From Isoetes taiwanensis (taxonomy: Eukaryota > Streptophyta > Lycopodiopsida > Isoetales > Isoetaceae), in assembly GCA_021234155.1 (NCBI GenBank), contig JAJEKV010000038.1:8196278-8260277 (forward strand): a stretch of 64,000 nt of DNA, in the 5' to 3' direction. This document shows, piece after piece, positions 1-12,144 of this stretch (within the stretch, counting starts at the first letter, position 1; each line of letters starts with the position of its first letter). The notes beneath the pieces are model-generated. The model worked only from the letters and a program-made list of their open reading frames with translations, ran no database searches and was not told where the DNA came from. The position numbers and the translations under genes were made by a program.

Positions 1-428
1 CCGACATTCAATACTATCAACTGCATGGTTTCGCAGACAGCTTGATCAACAATGCATCCTTCCTTCAAATTTAGTAGAGAAGAGCTATAATAAGCAAGAG
101 GGATGTTAAGATATTGAGATTCACCGCTTAAAATTTGTCCTACCAAATTCCTTACCATCAACTGAAAAGAACTCCTGTACCTAATGCTAGGTATGACTCG
201 TCAGACATGTCGCCTCGCTTAACCGCATGAAGAAGTTGTTCTTGATGAGTGAGGACCTACATCAACCTCAGACAAGAATCTACCGCAGATAAGAATATTA
301 TACAAGAAGCATTATGGCCACCAAATTACAAAGACTTCACTTTACAAGCTTAAAATGTCTCCTATATCTTCTCAATGTCAGCCAAGCCAAGCTTGCTAAG
401 ATCAACAATCAGAAAGTTTCAACTTATT

Positions 429-433
429 AGACA
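429..433. repeat. Target-site duplication, left copy (AGACA)
   Basis: The five bases AGACA directly precede the TGTTAAATTC start of the left LTR. The identical five bases follow the CTAACA end of the right LTR at 6186-6190. Five base pairs is the usual duplication length for copia integrase. Confidence 0.85.
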
Positions 434-1143
434 TGTTAAATTCTTAGTCTACTAGACGCTTACCTTCTCACAACTATTGTAAATACCGACAATCGCAATC
501 ATTAAAATCTTACCAATACAATATATGGAAATATACTACACTTTATATGCATAGGAAATTTGACAAGAAATTTAATCTAACAAGGGAGCCACAATTTGGT
601 CATTCATCCCTACAATGCTAAGTGTAGGTTTAAAGTTCAATTTCAACTATGAACCAAAATCATAGTCATTAAGAAACTGCCATCGAGTATCTAAATAATG
701 CAAAAACACACAAGCAGTATAAGTTCGACGCAAGAATTTAATCGGGTTCTCACAATAGGAATTTAAGACCATGCCTAGCACAGACCGCTTCAAAAATTCG
801 CTTTTCAAACTTTTATACATCAGCCTTCACGGCTTCTAGATAGACATTCTATCTTCGACTTTCTTCACAATCTAAATATCCTACACATACGTAGAATCGC
901 TCAAACCGCCTTAGAGATGATATATCCCATATGTATTTGACAAGCCAAAAAGACTTTGAACCATTGACTTTAAGATTTCTACCATTTTCATATTCTAAAC
1001 CTTTGAACTTAAATCAATGATAACCCTAATCAGATAATATATTCAATTTCTACCTTCAAATGCTCGGTTGTGAGCATGGTCTTTAACCCGCATGTCTTGA
1101 TTCAACCGCGACACAAGATTTACATGAACAAATATCTTAGCCA
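434..1143 (-). repeat. Copia LTR, left copy (3' LTR of the element)
   Basis: This ~710-bp block aligns along its whole length with 5470-6185. Both copies share the run around TTCTTAGTCTACT near the left edge, the GTAAATACCGACAATCGCA block and the AGATAGACATTCTATCTTC block. The edge starts with TG. The far edge is read as TAGCCA because the purine tract begins right after it. The copies differ mainly by 1-4-base indels. Confidence 0.9.
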
Positions 1144-1152
1144 TTCCCCTTC
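1144..1152 (-). other. Polypurine tract of the copia element
   Basis: On the minus strand this reads GAAGGGGAA and abuts the TGGCTAAG start of the 3' LTR. A purine run in this place primes plus-strand DNA synthesis in LTR retrotransposons. Confidence 0.8.
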
Positions 1153-1439
1153 ATGTAATCTTCCTTGCCATTATATTGCATAGCTCAAGGTCCGAATCTT
1201 CCAAGTGCAAAGCTTTTGTTAGAAGATCTCGGCCATTTGATTAGTCAGGATCAACATAAGTAAGATGAATCGAATTCTTTCTCAACCATATCTCTCAGAG
1301 TAAAGTAGTTCCATCTCTATATGTTTACACCTTTCATGCAAAACCGGATTTTTTGACATGGCTATGCAAACAGGTTATCACGTAAATGATCAGAGGATCA
1401 CTTTGTCTTATACCCGCCTACGTTAACTTTTCCCTATTA

Positions 1440-2560
1440 CTACTTTGTCAATAGAGATGCAAAGATTATATTCTCCACTTAAAGAGCTATGCTTCCTTGT
1501 TTTGCATTTCCAAGCTGGCTGGCACCTCCTACTAGCAATGCAACATATCCCTGTTGACTTCCTTTGTCTAAATCTCCGTACCCCAAATCGTAATCACAGC
1601 AGCTTAACGGTAAACTCATTTGAATTATATATACGCCAATATTCAAAGTACCTTTATGATATCCGGAGTATTCTTTGTGCGTACCGGCCCAATGATCTGG
1701 CAACTGGGTTATTGTTGTATCCGCTTAAGATGTTTACCCCAAAAGCAAATGTCTCTGTCTCAAGTAGTGCTTTGCCACATAAGCTAAAACATCCAATTAG
1801 TATCTATATGGAGTATTTTCCATTTGTTTCTTCTCTCTTGTCAAGCTTTTGGACACATATACCTGTGATTCATGCCCGAACCAAAGGTGTTAGTGCTATA
1901 TTGCAATCAACAACTCTTTAACATATTCATAATATGAGTTGGTCACAGTCAAGAACTTATTTTTCCGCCTCTACAAACTTCAATACTCAAGAAATCTCCT
2001 GTCACCCAAACTGGCCATTTGGAACCGCTTGTTGAGCAATTGTTTACAATGAGCCAAAGTGTCTTTATCATTTGCACTTGATACATTCATCAACATATAG
2101 ATACACACCAATTTTTTCCATCTCTATAATTGCATAAATTGCCATCATATTTCAAATTTTCTCAAATTTTTGCTCTAAAAAGGTAATCATTCATGCATTT
2201 GTACCATTCTCGGTGCTTTGTCTCAAACCATGAATGCTTCTATTTAACTTCCAGATTTTTCCTTTTTCTTCTTCAAAACCCGTGCTTTTAAATATATTTC
2301 TTCTTCCACCAGATTAAGAAATGCATTTACATCCATATGATGAATTCTGTCACATGAGTCAAGTAATGGCTAGTAATATTCTCAAACTATTAATTTTGAC
2401 CAGAGGAGAGAATGTCTCATCAAAATCTATCCCTTTCTTCTTCTCAGGTGAACTTTGTGCAACAAGCCTTGCCTTTGTATTTCTTTGTCATACCATTATC
2501 AATGCCTGCTTAATTTCGGAAAATCCATCTAATCGCTAACAATATTTTTTGTTCACGTTT
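1440..2560 (-). pseudogene. Copia pol: reverse transcriptase and RNase H remnant
   Basis: Minus-strand translation of about 2220-2530 gives recognisable copia reverse transcriptase text, including KARLVAQ, GIDFDETFSPLVK and HHMDVNAFLN, in one frame with small gaps. The catalytic box falls at 2086-2097 and reads YVDE instead of the YVDD expected in this family, so the second aspartate is lost or shifted. About 1479-1703 gives the RNase H C-terminal region, with a DLDKGSQQGYV stretch followed by GGASQLGNAKQGSIAL, which corresponds to the usual tail just before the ALSTTEAEY-type motif. Several frame changes separate these pieces. The identity is secure and loss of function is certain from the sequence as given. 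Confidence 0.88.
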
Positions 2561-3597
2561 ATCAACTCATGATATGTGTCTGCTCTTTTGAAAGATCGTG
2601 ATTTCATCCTTCATGGCTTTTCTCCTCCAATTTACGTTAATCCTTACTCTTACCGTACCTCTTCAAAACTATTTGGCATAAGACCGCTTCTACCACAAGA
2701 ATATCAAAAACAATGAATTTCACCTTCTTTATCATGATGTCTTCTACTTCTACCACCAAAATTTCCGGGCCTGCCCATGTATTTTTAGTTCAACTCACCT
2801 CTTTCATCACCAAAGATCCTGGGCCTCGGGCCTTCTTGCTTTCCTTTTGGTTTTCAAGGGTTCAACTTGTATAGGCTCACCGGCTTGTCTTCGTGCAATG
2901 CCGGTAATTATTGAGGTTCAACCACCGTGCTCACTGCTTCCAAAATTTCCGATGATGCGGTGTACTATCGTGGTTTCAAACTCGATAAACTTTGGAGTGT
3001 CTTTAGCCTCAATCTTCATTATCTCCATCTTCATTATCACTATCAATGACATTGTCAGGATCCCGCATTTCGCCACTGAAAGCAAAGAAGTCTAACCATT
3101 TCTTTTACATCGAATAAGGTTTGACTACCCTCAATATAACATCATCATCATTTATATTTGTATTGTCTCTATAGAACTTCTGTTCTCATTAAAACCACAT
3201 CTCTACTAATCGTAATTTTCCAAGGAGTAGGATCATATAACCAGAAGCCTTTTGAATGTATATCATAACCTGGGGCATATAAGCAAATATATGCACTACT
3301 ATCAAGTTTTTTCTCGATTTCCTTCTTCAGTGGATTTGAACAAACTTACAACCAAATGATTTTAATGATCATAAACAGTAATTTTCCTCAATTCACAACA
3401 TTTCCGTGAATTGTACCTTTGCATCAGATGGGCAAAGAAGTTTTGAATATACACCGCAGTTTCAATGTTTCACTCCATAAAAATTTGGAAGACTCTGGCA
3501 ATTTTAGGCATGGATCAATAGCATTTAGCAGAGTTCTATTTTCCTTTCTTCAAATTTACTCCATTTTGTCAGAGGAGACACCGCAAGTCAATCATTT

Positions 3598-3990
3598 TTA
3601 ATGCCTCGGGATAGCACAAAACCATTTGAATTCTTTTCTGACAAGTATTCCCTCCTGGCCCTGGACCTTATACATTTGACTTCCTTTCGGGCTTAGTTCA
3701 ACTTCAGCCACAAATAATTTTAAGGTTTCAAAGTTTCGATCTTTGTTTTCAAATGTGATAGCATCTTTGTTCTTCAATAAATCATCTATGAAGGTCATGA
3801 AATATCCGCGGTCCTTCTATTCCTTCGTGAATATTAATTGGCTCCACATAGATCCGTGGTGGATCAAATCCAACACTCCTTTTGATCTCTTTGCCTTTTG
3901 TCTTAAATGCAAGTCTTGATTGTTTCGCTGTCAAGTACCGCATAAAAGCTTTTTTCTTCTTATATTCATTTTGCTGCTATGATCTTGTTT
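3598..3990 (-). pseudogene. Copia pol: integrase core remnant
   Basis: Minus-strand translation gives, across a frame change near 3800-3900, text close to the copia integrase start: a KTKGK stretch, then LDLIHHGSMW, then GYFMTFIDDL. In the family these match the spacer before the catalytic core and the first catalytic aspartate in the TFIDD motif. The open stretch then runs on through an LKLFVAEVE segment to 3598. The later catalytic DE residues could not be placed, and the region from 2560 to 3598 holds only short disconnected frames. This is an inactive fragment. Confidence 0.82.
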
Positions 3991-4279
3991 TTATGAGCAG
4001 ATCAATATTTGATAAGTGAGTGTGACATATCTATTGTGCTGCTGTTTTTGAGACACATTCAACCAAATTCTATGGATAATGCATGATCCTTCCAATAAAT
4101 TTTAAAATATTGTTGAGAAATATTTTGCATTCAAGTTTTTCAAAAACAACTTCGAAATCAAGATCTACGTTTTTCCATTAATCAAATACTTCTGCCAAGT
4201 GTTGGTGCACTACTACAACACTTCTTTGGCAGTACACTTTTTTCCATCCAAATCAAATAAATTCTAATATTCCAGAGTC

Positions 4280-4440
4280 CTTTAATTTTCTCAGACACCA
4301 CCATCTCCAAGCCAAAGACTGACCTTTCTCTTTACATCTCCTCTTAAGATTTGGAGACCATGTACTACTGATTTTTCCTCGCCCTCGAATCTATAATGAG
4401 AAATTTGTTATTATCTTTGATAAGTGAACTCGTGAATATA
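4280..4440 (-). pseudogene. Copia protease trace
   Basis: Between gag and integrase the minus strand gives a weak FLIIDSRARK-like stretch at the place where copia proteases carry the W-I-x-D-S-G-A motif. Position and partial motif support it. The glycine-alanine part is not intact and the frame is broken. Confidence 0.45.
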
Positions 4441-4453
4441 TTTAACACATCTT

Positions 4454-5440
4454 TTAATTCCCCAATGTCATCCGAAGTTCTCTTCTAATGGCATCTCTAC
4501 AAGATTCGTGCTTGTACCTTCTTTGAAACGCCCTCCCTCCTTCTTTGTGTTCTCCTCCACTTCTTCCTCCAACACCCTTTGGACTTGGGCAATTTTGTTC
4601 ATAAGGACCTTTACCATCACAATTAAAGCATTTGAATTGCTTACCTCCACTTGGACAAGCACTTTTCAAATGTCCATACCGACACATACATAGCAGGCCT
4701 CTAATCTTTCCTTTGTATACTGAACCACTTCCCCTTTTCTCTGCTTCCTTGCAAAATGCGACTGAGATTGATCCTCTCAAGCATACCTTTTGATCGCTCA
4801 AATTCAGTCAATCATTCTCAAAGCATGTTCCTTCGAGGTGGCTATGTTTCTTACTAATGTTGCAAGTCGAGCATTATGAGAAATAAATTTAGATGCCAAT
4901 ATTTGATATTGATCACTTAAGAATATTTCAAAATTCTTCCAAGATCCGGGCCACAATCAATCAAACTTCCAAAAAATTGCTAGTCTATCTTTTTCAAAAC
5001 AATTTAAGCTTCCTTTAGTTGTTTTTCCAAAAGATCATTTGAGATGAATCTTTACTCCCTCATATCAAGATAAGGTACCGCCACATTTCACCGGCTTCAT
5101 TCCCCTTAACCTAAGCTTCAAAGGGCCTTACCTTACTAAGAATTATCCACTGAGCCTTCCATAATCCTTTAGTATCATCCGCTAGACAAGACGAAATGGG
5201 TTGTCTAACTCGTGGGCTTCGATCCTCCTCCGGATTATTAGAACTTGTTCTCGGACTTGTACTTAATCGGTCGAGCTGCCAGCCTTGGGCCATCACCTAC
5301 AAGATGCCACAAGTGCTCAAATTCTAAAATAACCGACTTAATGGATTCCTTCCAGACTTGGAATCCAGTTGTCCCCCTTTAAACACTTCCAATTTGGTTC
5401 AACAAATTTGGCTGCAAATCTAGTAGTATTATTTTGACTT
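4454..5440 (-). pseudogene. Copia gag remnant with CCHC zinc knuckle
   Basis: The minus-strand frame at 4454-4801 contains CRYGHLKSACP followed by CFNCDGKGPYEQNC. The second is a retroviral-type zinc knuckle C-x2-C-x4-H-x4-C in which the histidine position carries proline-tyrosine (usual text GHYEQNC). Near the 5' end, at about 5330-5440, broken frames give a GFQVWKESIKS-like stretch. It matches the gag start of the second copia element at 16477-16578 and shows that the two are related. Gag binds the genomic RNA in the virus-like particle. The frame contains stops and shifts throughout. Confidence 0.85.
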
Positions 5441-5452
5441 TGGCTCAACTTG

Positions 5453-5462
5453 GCTCGATAAA
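5453..5462 (-). other. Degraded primer-binding site
   Basis: Just inside the 5' LTR the plus strand reads GCTCGATA. This resembles, with changes, the complement of the initiator-tRNA-Met primer site that is intact at 16585-16596 (GCTCTGATACCA). It is shifted a few bases from the LTR edge and is considered decayed. Confidence 0.4.
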
Positions 5463-5469
5463 TTAATCA

Positions 5470-6185
5470 AGTAAATTCTTAGTCTACTGGGACACTTTTT
5501 ACCTTCTCACACAACTATTGTAAATACCGACAATCGCACCATTAAAATTCCAAATAATACAATATATGGAACATAAGCCTACACTTTATATGTATGTGAA
5601 ATTTGGATAAGCAAATTTTAATCTAACAAGGAGCCAAGCAATTTGGTCATTATTCATCCTTGTTAAATGCTGTTGTAGGTTTAAAACAATTTCCAACTAT
5701 GAAATCCAAAATCATAGTCATTAAGAACTTAAGCTATCAGAGGCATCTAAATAATGCAAAACACACAGCGCATGTCTTGACTCAAGAATTTAACTGGCCT
5801 CACAATAGGAATTAATCATGCCCAAAGGCTTCATCAGCTCAAAATTCGCTTTCAACCTTTATACATCATTCTTCTCATTTGGCTTCTGCTAGATAGACAT
5901 TCTATCTTCTAATTTTCTTCACAACGGTAAATATCCCACATAATGAATCGCTCAAACCGCCTTATGATATATCCTTACATGCATTATCAAGCCAAAAAGA
6001 CTTTGAACCATTGACTTTGGCGATTTATTTTCACATTTCCTAAACCTTTTGAACTTAAATCACATAACCCTAACTGCGATACTATCTAATTTCTACCTTC
6101 AAATGCTCGGCTGAGCATGGAGTCTTTAACCTCGCATGTCTTGATTCAACCGCACAAGATTTCATATATGAACAAATATCTAACA
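5470..6185 (-). repeat. Copia LTR, right copy (5' LTR of the element)
   Basis: This is the partner of the LTR at 434-1143 in the same orientation. On the minus strand it begins TGTTAGATATTTG. As the 5' LTR it would have carried the promoter. I did not see a convincing TATA box. Confidence 0.9.
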
Positions 6186-6190
6186 AGACA
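6186..6190. repeat. Target-site duplication, right copy (AGACA)
   Basis: Identical to 429-433 and directly outside the right LTR. Confidence 0.85.
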
Positions 6191-8500
6191 AACATTACCG
6201 TAATTCTCAATGGAATTTTATCAACATTGCTAATGCTTTCTATATTGAAGGTCAATAGATATATTAACGCTTCTATATCCTTTTATCTCCGGACCGCAAA
6301 TCTCAACAAGAAAACAAGTATCCTCAGAGACCTTGGAAATCATTAATCCCGGGTTTGCCAGGGCCTCCTAGATTCTCAATGTTATGCTGGAAAAATCGCC
6401 TACACCCAAAATGAGACGAAGTTTTAGAATTTGGAGATCGGCAGCCAAATAAAAATATTAATCAATCTAAAGCACATCATAGAGTGCTGATCTTCAACTT
6501 CTGCCTTTCATTCCGGATTATTGGGGGCCCCTAACACGCTTTTAAAGCATTCCACAGAAATTTCTTCACTTCTACTGCGGTTGTTCTTAGCTTAAAACAT
6601 GGCATAAAACTCATCCAATGAGCAATGTAACCATAAACATTACTTACTAGGAAAGCAGAAACAAGATGTCGGAGTTGTATTGCATTTCATGTTCTTCTCC
6701 GCAAAATAATGCTTGAGATGATAAACAACATAGATAAAAGGATCTCCAATCTGTATGCATCCAAAATATGAGAAGTTAATCTCCGTAAAATATCCGCCTC
6801 GATCATTGGTCTCGAGATTTTTCGCATGTCTTTAACCCGCTTAATACCTAACCACTGCTATCACCTATGTGTCAATCCCTTTGGTCAAGAACTTAGAAGA
6901 AACTGAGGTCGAATCAATGTGGTCGTACGAAATGCCCTTCATACCTCGCGGAAAAGTGCAAAATGTAATGGATTAGGAAGCAAGAATCCATTTAAAATGA
7001 AAGGCGACGATGCATACCCAAACCCTAGCCACGCTTTTTTGTTACAAGAGAGAGAGAATCTTATGCCATAATATTATTTTGAAATCTATAACATAAAACC
7101 AAAAGGGAGCAAAGGATTACAAGTTCTTTTTCATTTTTAAAACTTTTGATGTAGCATGAGGACGACAGGTTTTAATTTCTTCATAAGGATCTCATCTAAT
7201 TCATCTCGAGGTTATCACTTACATGTAGTGGATGCTAACACTTTGTCCCAATACCTAATTTGCTTTTGATCTGAAAAGTGTATTACTACATAGTCATCGC
7301 TAAAATGAAGAGGCGAAAATGTCATCCTCGTAATGCATATGTTGCTAGGATGCTACTCTAATTCAAGCAAGAATGCACGGTTCTTAAAGCAGTTGTTTAC
7401 ATGATTGCTTATGTTATTTCTTTTGGTATTTTTCCTTTGAAAAATGCAATATGGTGCAAAATAAACGCTTCACACAATTTGACAAATCCCTTTGCATTTT
7501 GCAAGGCATACTTGGAAAAGAATTTCAAGTTTTCTAGTTTTAGCTTTTTATTTGACCACCTATATGTAAGTATGCTCTTACAATCGATAAATAAGATCGA
7601 TGATGAATAGATAGAACTTTTTACTTACCATGGAGACCACCATCAATGTTGTTCATGGTTTTGCCTCGCGATGTAGGACATGAGAACTCAACTTCCAACA
7701 ACATTATAACCAACTACAAAACAATTTTAAAAATAGAAACCTAAAGCCTCCCAACAACCGTGGGTACACCTTGATTATTAAAATATTATTATCAAGTACT
7801 AAATTTCCATCACTTTCATTTGAATATAATTATCCGTATCATCAAGTTTCACCATCAATAAACTTGATGTTTTTATTTGTCATGAACCCTTCCCTTCTTT
7901 CAAACATGTAATAATTCAGAAAGATAAAATTCATTTCCTTTATGAAATAATATTGGCACAATATTATATGCTATTGTCGTCTGCTATATCGGGCCTTTGT
8001 TAATTTGATCGAAATCAAGAATATGCCTACGCGAAAATTCCATGCAAATAAACTCAATATTACTTCCTACCACAAGCTAATTTGATCAAGCAGAAATATG
8101 CTCACAAGGAAAATTTTTACCCAAATAAACCCAAAATGTTATTTCCTACTTAATGCATATACATCAAAACGCTAATAGTGGCATTTTGCGGTAAGTGGGA
8201 TTGCAAAATAAATTTTGGGTGCCTCAGAGAGGAGAAACAAATTAGCAGTAAACAACATCTAAACAAAATGGCTGTAATTTACTACCAACCCTCTTTGCAA
8301 TAGAGTTGGCCAACATGATCTCCTCGTATTACATATAATATTTGGGATCAATTTATGAGATAACGCGAAAGTCTAGATACTTAATATATGGATTATTTAT
8401 ACTCTCATTAGATTATTGGAAGGAACTATGGCATAGCAACAACTACAATAGATATTATGTATGACTATTCCACGTATTGAAAAATAGTCAGAGATACCAG
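6191..8500. other. AT-rich DNA without recognised genes
   Basis: No domain, RNA gene or terminal repeat was recognised. Open stretches are below 70 codons and of biased AT-rich composition. It may be intergenic DNA into which the copia element inserted. Confidence 0.5.
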
Positions 8501-8504
8501 CCAA

Positions 8505-8795
8505 AAAACTTAGTCACCTAATCACAACTTGTGAGTCAGTAACAGCCTACCAGTCGCATACTTGGTTAGACAAATTAGTCACTTTCTTTAGTCACGACGG
8601 ACATTAGCCTCAAGAAAAAATCACGAGATGATCTGCTAGACTACTCGGCCACCTTATTAGTCACATTATCAGGGGACAACTCATTAGTCAAGCCAAATGT
8701 TAGTTTAAAACGCCGTGAAATCTCGGCCATATGTTTATTCACGCTTTATTAGTCATATTTTCACGATCTAAACGTCATTTGTTAGTCAGTCAACT
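8505..8795. repeat. Cluster of TTAGTCA-type short motifs
   Basis: The heptamer TTAGTCA, often followed by C, occurs about seven times on the plus strand in 290 bases (near 8511, 8571, 8588, 8655, 8681, 8745 and 8781) at irregular spacing. Clustered short motifs of this kind occur near the ends of some DNA transposons, but no terminal inverted repeat or transposase was seen. Confidence 0.5.
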
Positions 8796-10614
8796 CAATA
8801 TCAAAATCACAACATACATTTGACAAATTGTTTTGGACCCTCCGACGATTTTTCCGACGCTTCAGAGTCATTCTCTTTGTTACTTCTCAGCCTCTATCCG
8901 ATATTAATCCCCTCGCAAGTCGATGTCGGGTTAATTTTGCCCACCGCCTTTACCGCACTAATTTGCTAAGACAACGCCTTGGCTTTGACTTTAGTGGTTT
9001 CCTTAACTTCAACATTTGAACCATTCCGGGATGCAAAGTTATACTACTCGAGTTCATCAAGACATCTATGAAGGACTTGGTCTTGGCCTTCCCCATCGTG
9101 GAGATATTACTTTATAATCGGGCTCTCGCTTTGCTCTCAGATCTATTAAGTGAAAGATATGACACTCACCCCGGTCGTAGTCAGCGGCTTCTCGGGCTGC
9201 CGGCTGCATTGTAGTGTCCGGTCTCTAACTCATGAAGGGCCAGACTCATGATTTAGGGGCAGCCACGGTTCTATGGCTCCGGCCGGAAGCACTCAAGCAA
9301 AGTTTCTTTCTGTGCACTCCTCGCCTTTTCCTTGGGCATCGCCTCGCAAAAGGATCGCGACCGCTTTGGAGTAGTTTGACTTCTCCCCGCTTGTCCTTGA
9401 AGGACACTCCGCTTCTTTCTCCCCGCTGCTTTCCCCCGGGTTGCCACTCATGGGCTCTGAGTCCTAGGGCTATAGCTTCCTCACGCTTTGCCTTTTCCCC
9501 TCGAAATATCGGCCGCCTCGCCTGGCCATTCTCGAGGTCCCGCCCCTTTGCAAGCTTATAGCCGCCTTGACTCGCTTGACATCGCCTTAGGGTTTATTCC
9601 CTACAAGCTAAGTGACTCTATTCAAAATTTCCTCAATATATTTCATCGTGATGTTTCTACCCACTTCGGCAGACATACACCAAATAAGGAATTCCTCTCA
9701 GATAATTTCTCGATGATTATGCCTTTCACAGAACTCCGAACTGGCCGTGATCATACCGACTTATGTTCCCTTTGGGACGAATGGCTTTGAAGGCTTTAGC
9801 GCAAACTTTCTGAACTTACAAGCATCCCCGCTGCTTACATGTGCCTTTTGTATAACCCTTCCAATTAAATCCGGTGCGCCTTCGTTCGGCCACATACCTG
9901 CCTTTGTCTTTATCCTGCCATGCCATGGGCATTGCTGCATTTCCACTCATCTCGGTCTAACCATGCTCGCTTCTAATCCCCGGGACTGTTTCTCCCCGAA
10001 TCGTTCCAGCCTGCCTTTCCATTGCCCATGACCCACCTTCTTCCTCAGTCGAGGCCCGGGTGTCCCTTTGTCGTCCCTATATGCCCCTCCGCTTTGCAGA
10101 CCAGAAGTAGTTCCTCTCAGCTTCTATGCCTTCTTCTGGCCCTCCGGGCTCCGCTCTTTTCTGCCTTTCCTCGTAGGGCTCTGAGTCTCGACCGAGCTGA
10201 GCTCAAGATTCCCGGGCCGGAGATCTCCTTCTGCTCCTCTTTCTTGTCCTTCCTCGCCTCCGAAGCCGATGTTTGTGGTAACCGGGAGCTGCCTAATCGG
10301 AACCCGCTTCGCTATGCCACAAGAAGGCTCGACCGCCAAGGTCTATCCTCATCCGATATTTCCTCTTCCTCAGTCATGGTCCAAATTCCTCAAACGTTCC
10401 TTGCTCTGGAGGTGGCCCTCGGGCGACTGCTCTTCCCTTGGTCTTGGCGCTGTCGCTCCTCGAAGTTTCCAGGGCTCTAACCCGCATACACAAATAGTTC
10501 ATCGCTATATACGCTAGTTTTACTTTGTTCCTTTGTGACATATGTGGTTTGTTGGCATACTTGTGGAAATCCAAATATATCAACAAAGCATTTAAGGTGC
10601 AAAAGAAATTATAT

Positions 10615-10797
10615 TTATATTATATAATATTTTGTACAAAAGCCCCGGATCAAGAGTCTAACTAGCCTTGAAATCGCCGCAGGATCGTTGTCCTCAAGGA
10701 ACTTCTTAACTTGGGCCGCTCCTACCGTAATGACCCAAGTTCCCCGAAGACGCCAAGCGACGAGCCTCGGCGAATGCTCTCTCGCCAAGTCTTCCAC
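10615..10797 (-). pseudogene. Unknown coding-like fragment
   Basis: A 60-codon minus-strand frame begins MEDLAREHSP and contains GTWVITVGAAQVKKFLEDND. It ends in a stop where the AT-rich interval starts, so it could be a C-terminus. Upstream on the minus strand, frames of similar composition continue with breaks toward 12144. No family was recognised. Confidence 0.3.
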
Positions 10798-11246
10798 TCT
10801 CAGCGCACGGATGTGGAGGGCTAATGCTTTACCGCGACCCGCTACCGACCGCCGATGAGGTATGGGCGGTCAAGAGGTCGAAAGTGCCATTGCTCTCTTG
10901 ACTAGGATAAAGATAGTCGAGCATTTGCCGCTATTCGGCGCATACCGCCGGCCCGAGTGCAATCAAAGATGAATACCCTTTCCTCGCCTCGGGCCGGGAT
11001 TCTGCGCGGTACCACCGGCTATTCTCCCATCTAGCAAAGAAGTAAGGTGTAGTATCTCAACACCTGCCAGCGCCGTGGATGATTCCTCACTTGTTTGGCC
11101 TCCCCGCTCTATGCCACCCCAAGATAATCGCCGCACTCCCGGACCCTGCGTGAGCTCCCTTTAGTCTTCGATTGTTGAGTCGACTCACCAGGTCGACCTC
11201 CCTTCCTCTTGCCGGAGGTGGTGTTGAGGGACTCGTGATCAAGATG

Positions 11247-11642
11247 CTAGTGGTCTTGCCTTTGATCCCCATCCGCTCCTCGAATGGCGAGGGAACCTTC
11301 TTCAGATGGCGTGTCTCCATCTCCATGACCTCGCCTTTGCGTCAGCCAGATGCCCGGATGCCCAAGTCGCCTCTGTATGTGCCTCCGCTTCCCCGACTTG
11401 GAAGTTTGAAAGTCCGAGACTCCCCGACGCATGAAGTCATCCATGCCTGGCCCCGCCGCAGCTTGGTGGAGCAGCTCATCCACCTGAGCCCCTCTCCCCT
11501 CGCATTCTGGGAGGTTCTCGATGTCACGAGGAGTAGATAATTCCTCCTCCTCCGCCGAGCGATGATAGGGGCTAGGGCTCTGTGATGCCTTGCCCAAGTG
11601 GGGGAGCAACTCTAATAGTCTCCGGCCGGCCAAGTTGACCAA
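11247..11642 (-). pseudogene. Unknown hydrophilic coding-like fragment
   Basis: This 131-codon minus-strand frame is rich in Glu, Arg, Gly and Ser (for example HRSAEEEELSTPRDIENLPE) with no membrane segment and no recognised motif. Composition resembles a disordered linker or a gag-type protein. It sits between the frames at 11884-12144 and 10615-10797 and could be part of the same broken reading frame. Confidence 0.35.
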
Positions 11643-11883
11643 ATTCGCTCAGCTTGTTGCCGCTCCTCTTCTCGAAGCCCAAATTCGTATTCTTCGTCCG
11701 GACTCTTCATCTTCCCTTCCTTCTTGCTCTTGCCGGTACCGCAAAAAGCATCCTTTGATTCCGCTATGGGGTCCACCTCCACCTGAGGGGATAGGTTGCC
11801 CCCATGGGGTTTTCTTGGATAAGAACATAGCTAGGGCGGCAAGTAAGAGAAATATTTGGTCCCGCTATCGTCAGACTGTAGTC

Positions 11884-12144
11884 CTAAGAGTCTCCTCGGG
11901 CGCTTCTGTTAGTTAGGTACTTGGCGATGTTGGGGACACGCCTAAGGCCGCCAAGGATGGTCGGGAACGGGGGGGCCATCCTATGCAAGGGGGACTCAAC
12001 AAGGGAGTGGTCCACCAGCTTGAAACTCGCTAGCACTTGCCTATATGCCGGGTTGCATTTAGCGTAGCTGATATCAATTTCTTTCCTAAAGACTTGAAGC
12101 AAGATGTCGCTTGACATCCGGGCCTCTACATGGGCATCAAGCAC
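11884..12144 (-). pseudogene. Unknown coding-like fragment
   Basis: An 86-codon minus-strand frame begins MLDAHVEARMSSDILLQVFR and continues with mixed, globular-looking composition (ISYAKCNPAYRQVL, KLVDHSLVESPLHR). It is the most protein-like frame of the island but I do not recognise it. It abuts the AT-rich interval on its 5' side, which may hide a true start. Confidence 0.35.

Larger units (their letters stand above)
434..6185 (-). mobile_element. Ty1/copia LTR retrotransposon, complete but inactive
   Basis: This is a structurally complete copia element read on the minus strand. Two related LTRs bracket a 4.3-kb interior that encodes, in minus-strand order from right to left, a gag zinc knuckle, protease traces, integrase, reverse transcriptase and RNase H. 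That is the copia domain order, with integrase before reverse transcriptase; gypsy elements have the opposite order. A 5-bp direct repeat, AGACA, lies immediately outside both LTRs, which is the normal mark of integration. A purine run precedes the 3' LTR. Every domain is broken by frameshifts or stops, so no polyprotein can be made. The two LTRs differ by many small indels, which suggests an old insertion or a noisy assembly. Confidence 0.93.

Noticed and set aside
1445-1921. 158-codon plus-strand frame
   Set aside because: It is the antisense of the copia RNase H region on the minus strand.
9232-10586. Plus-strand frames of 100-152 codons in the GC-rich island as genes
   Set aside because: They are Pro/Ser/Leu/Arg-rich and overlap in several phases, as expected opposite hydrophilic minus-strand coding text; no motif supports them.
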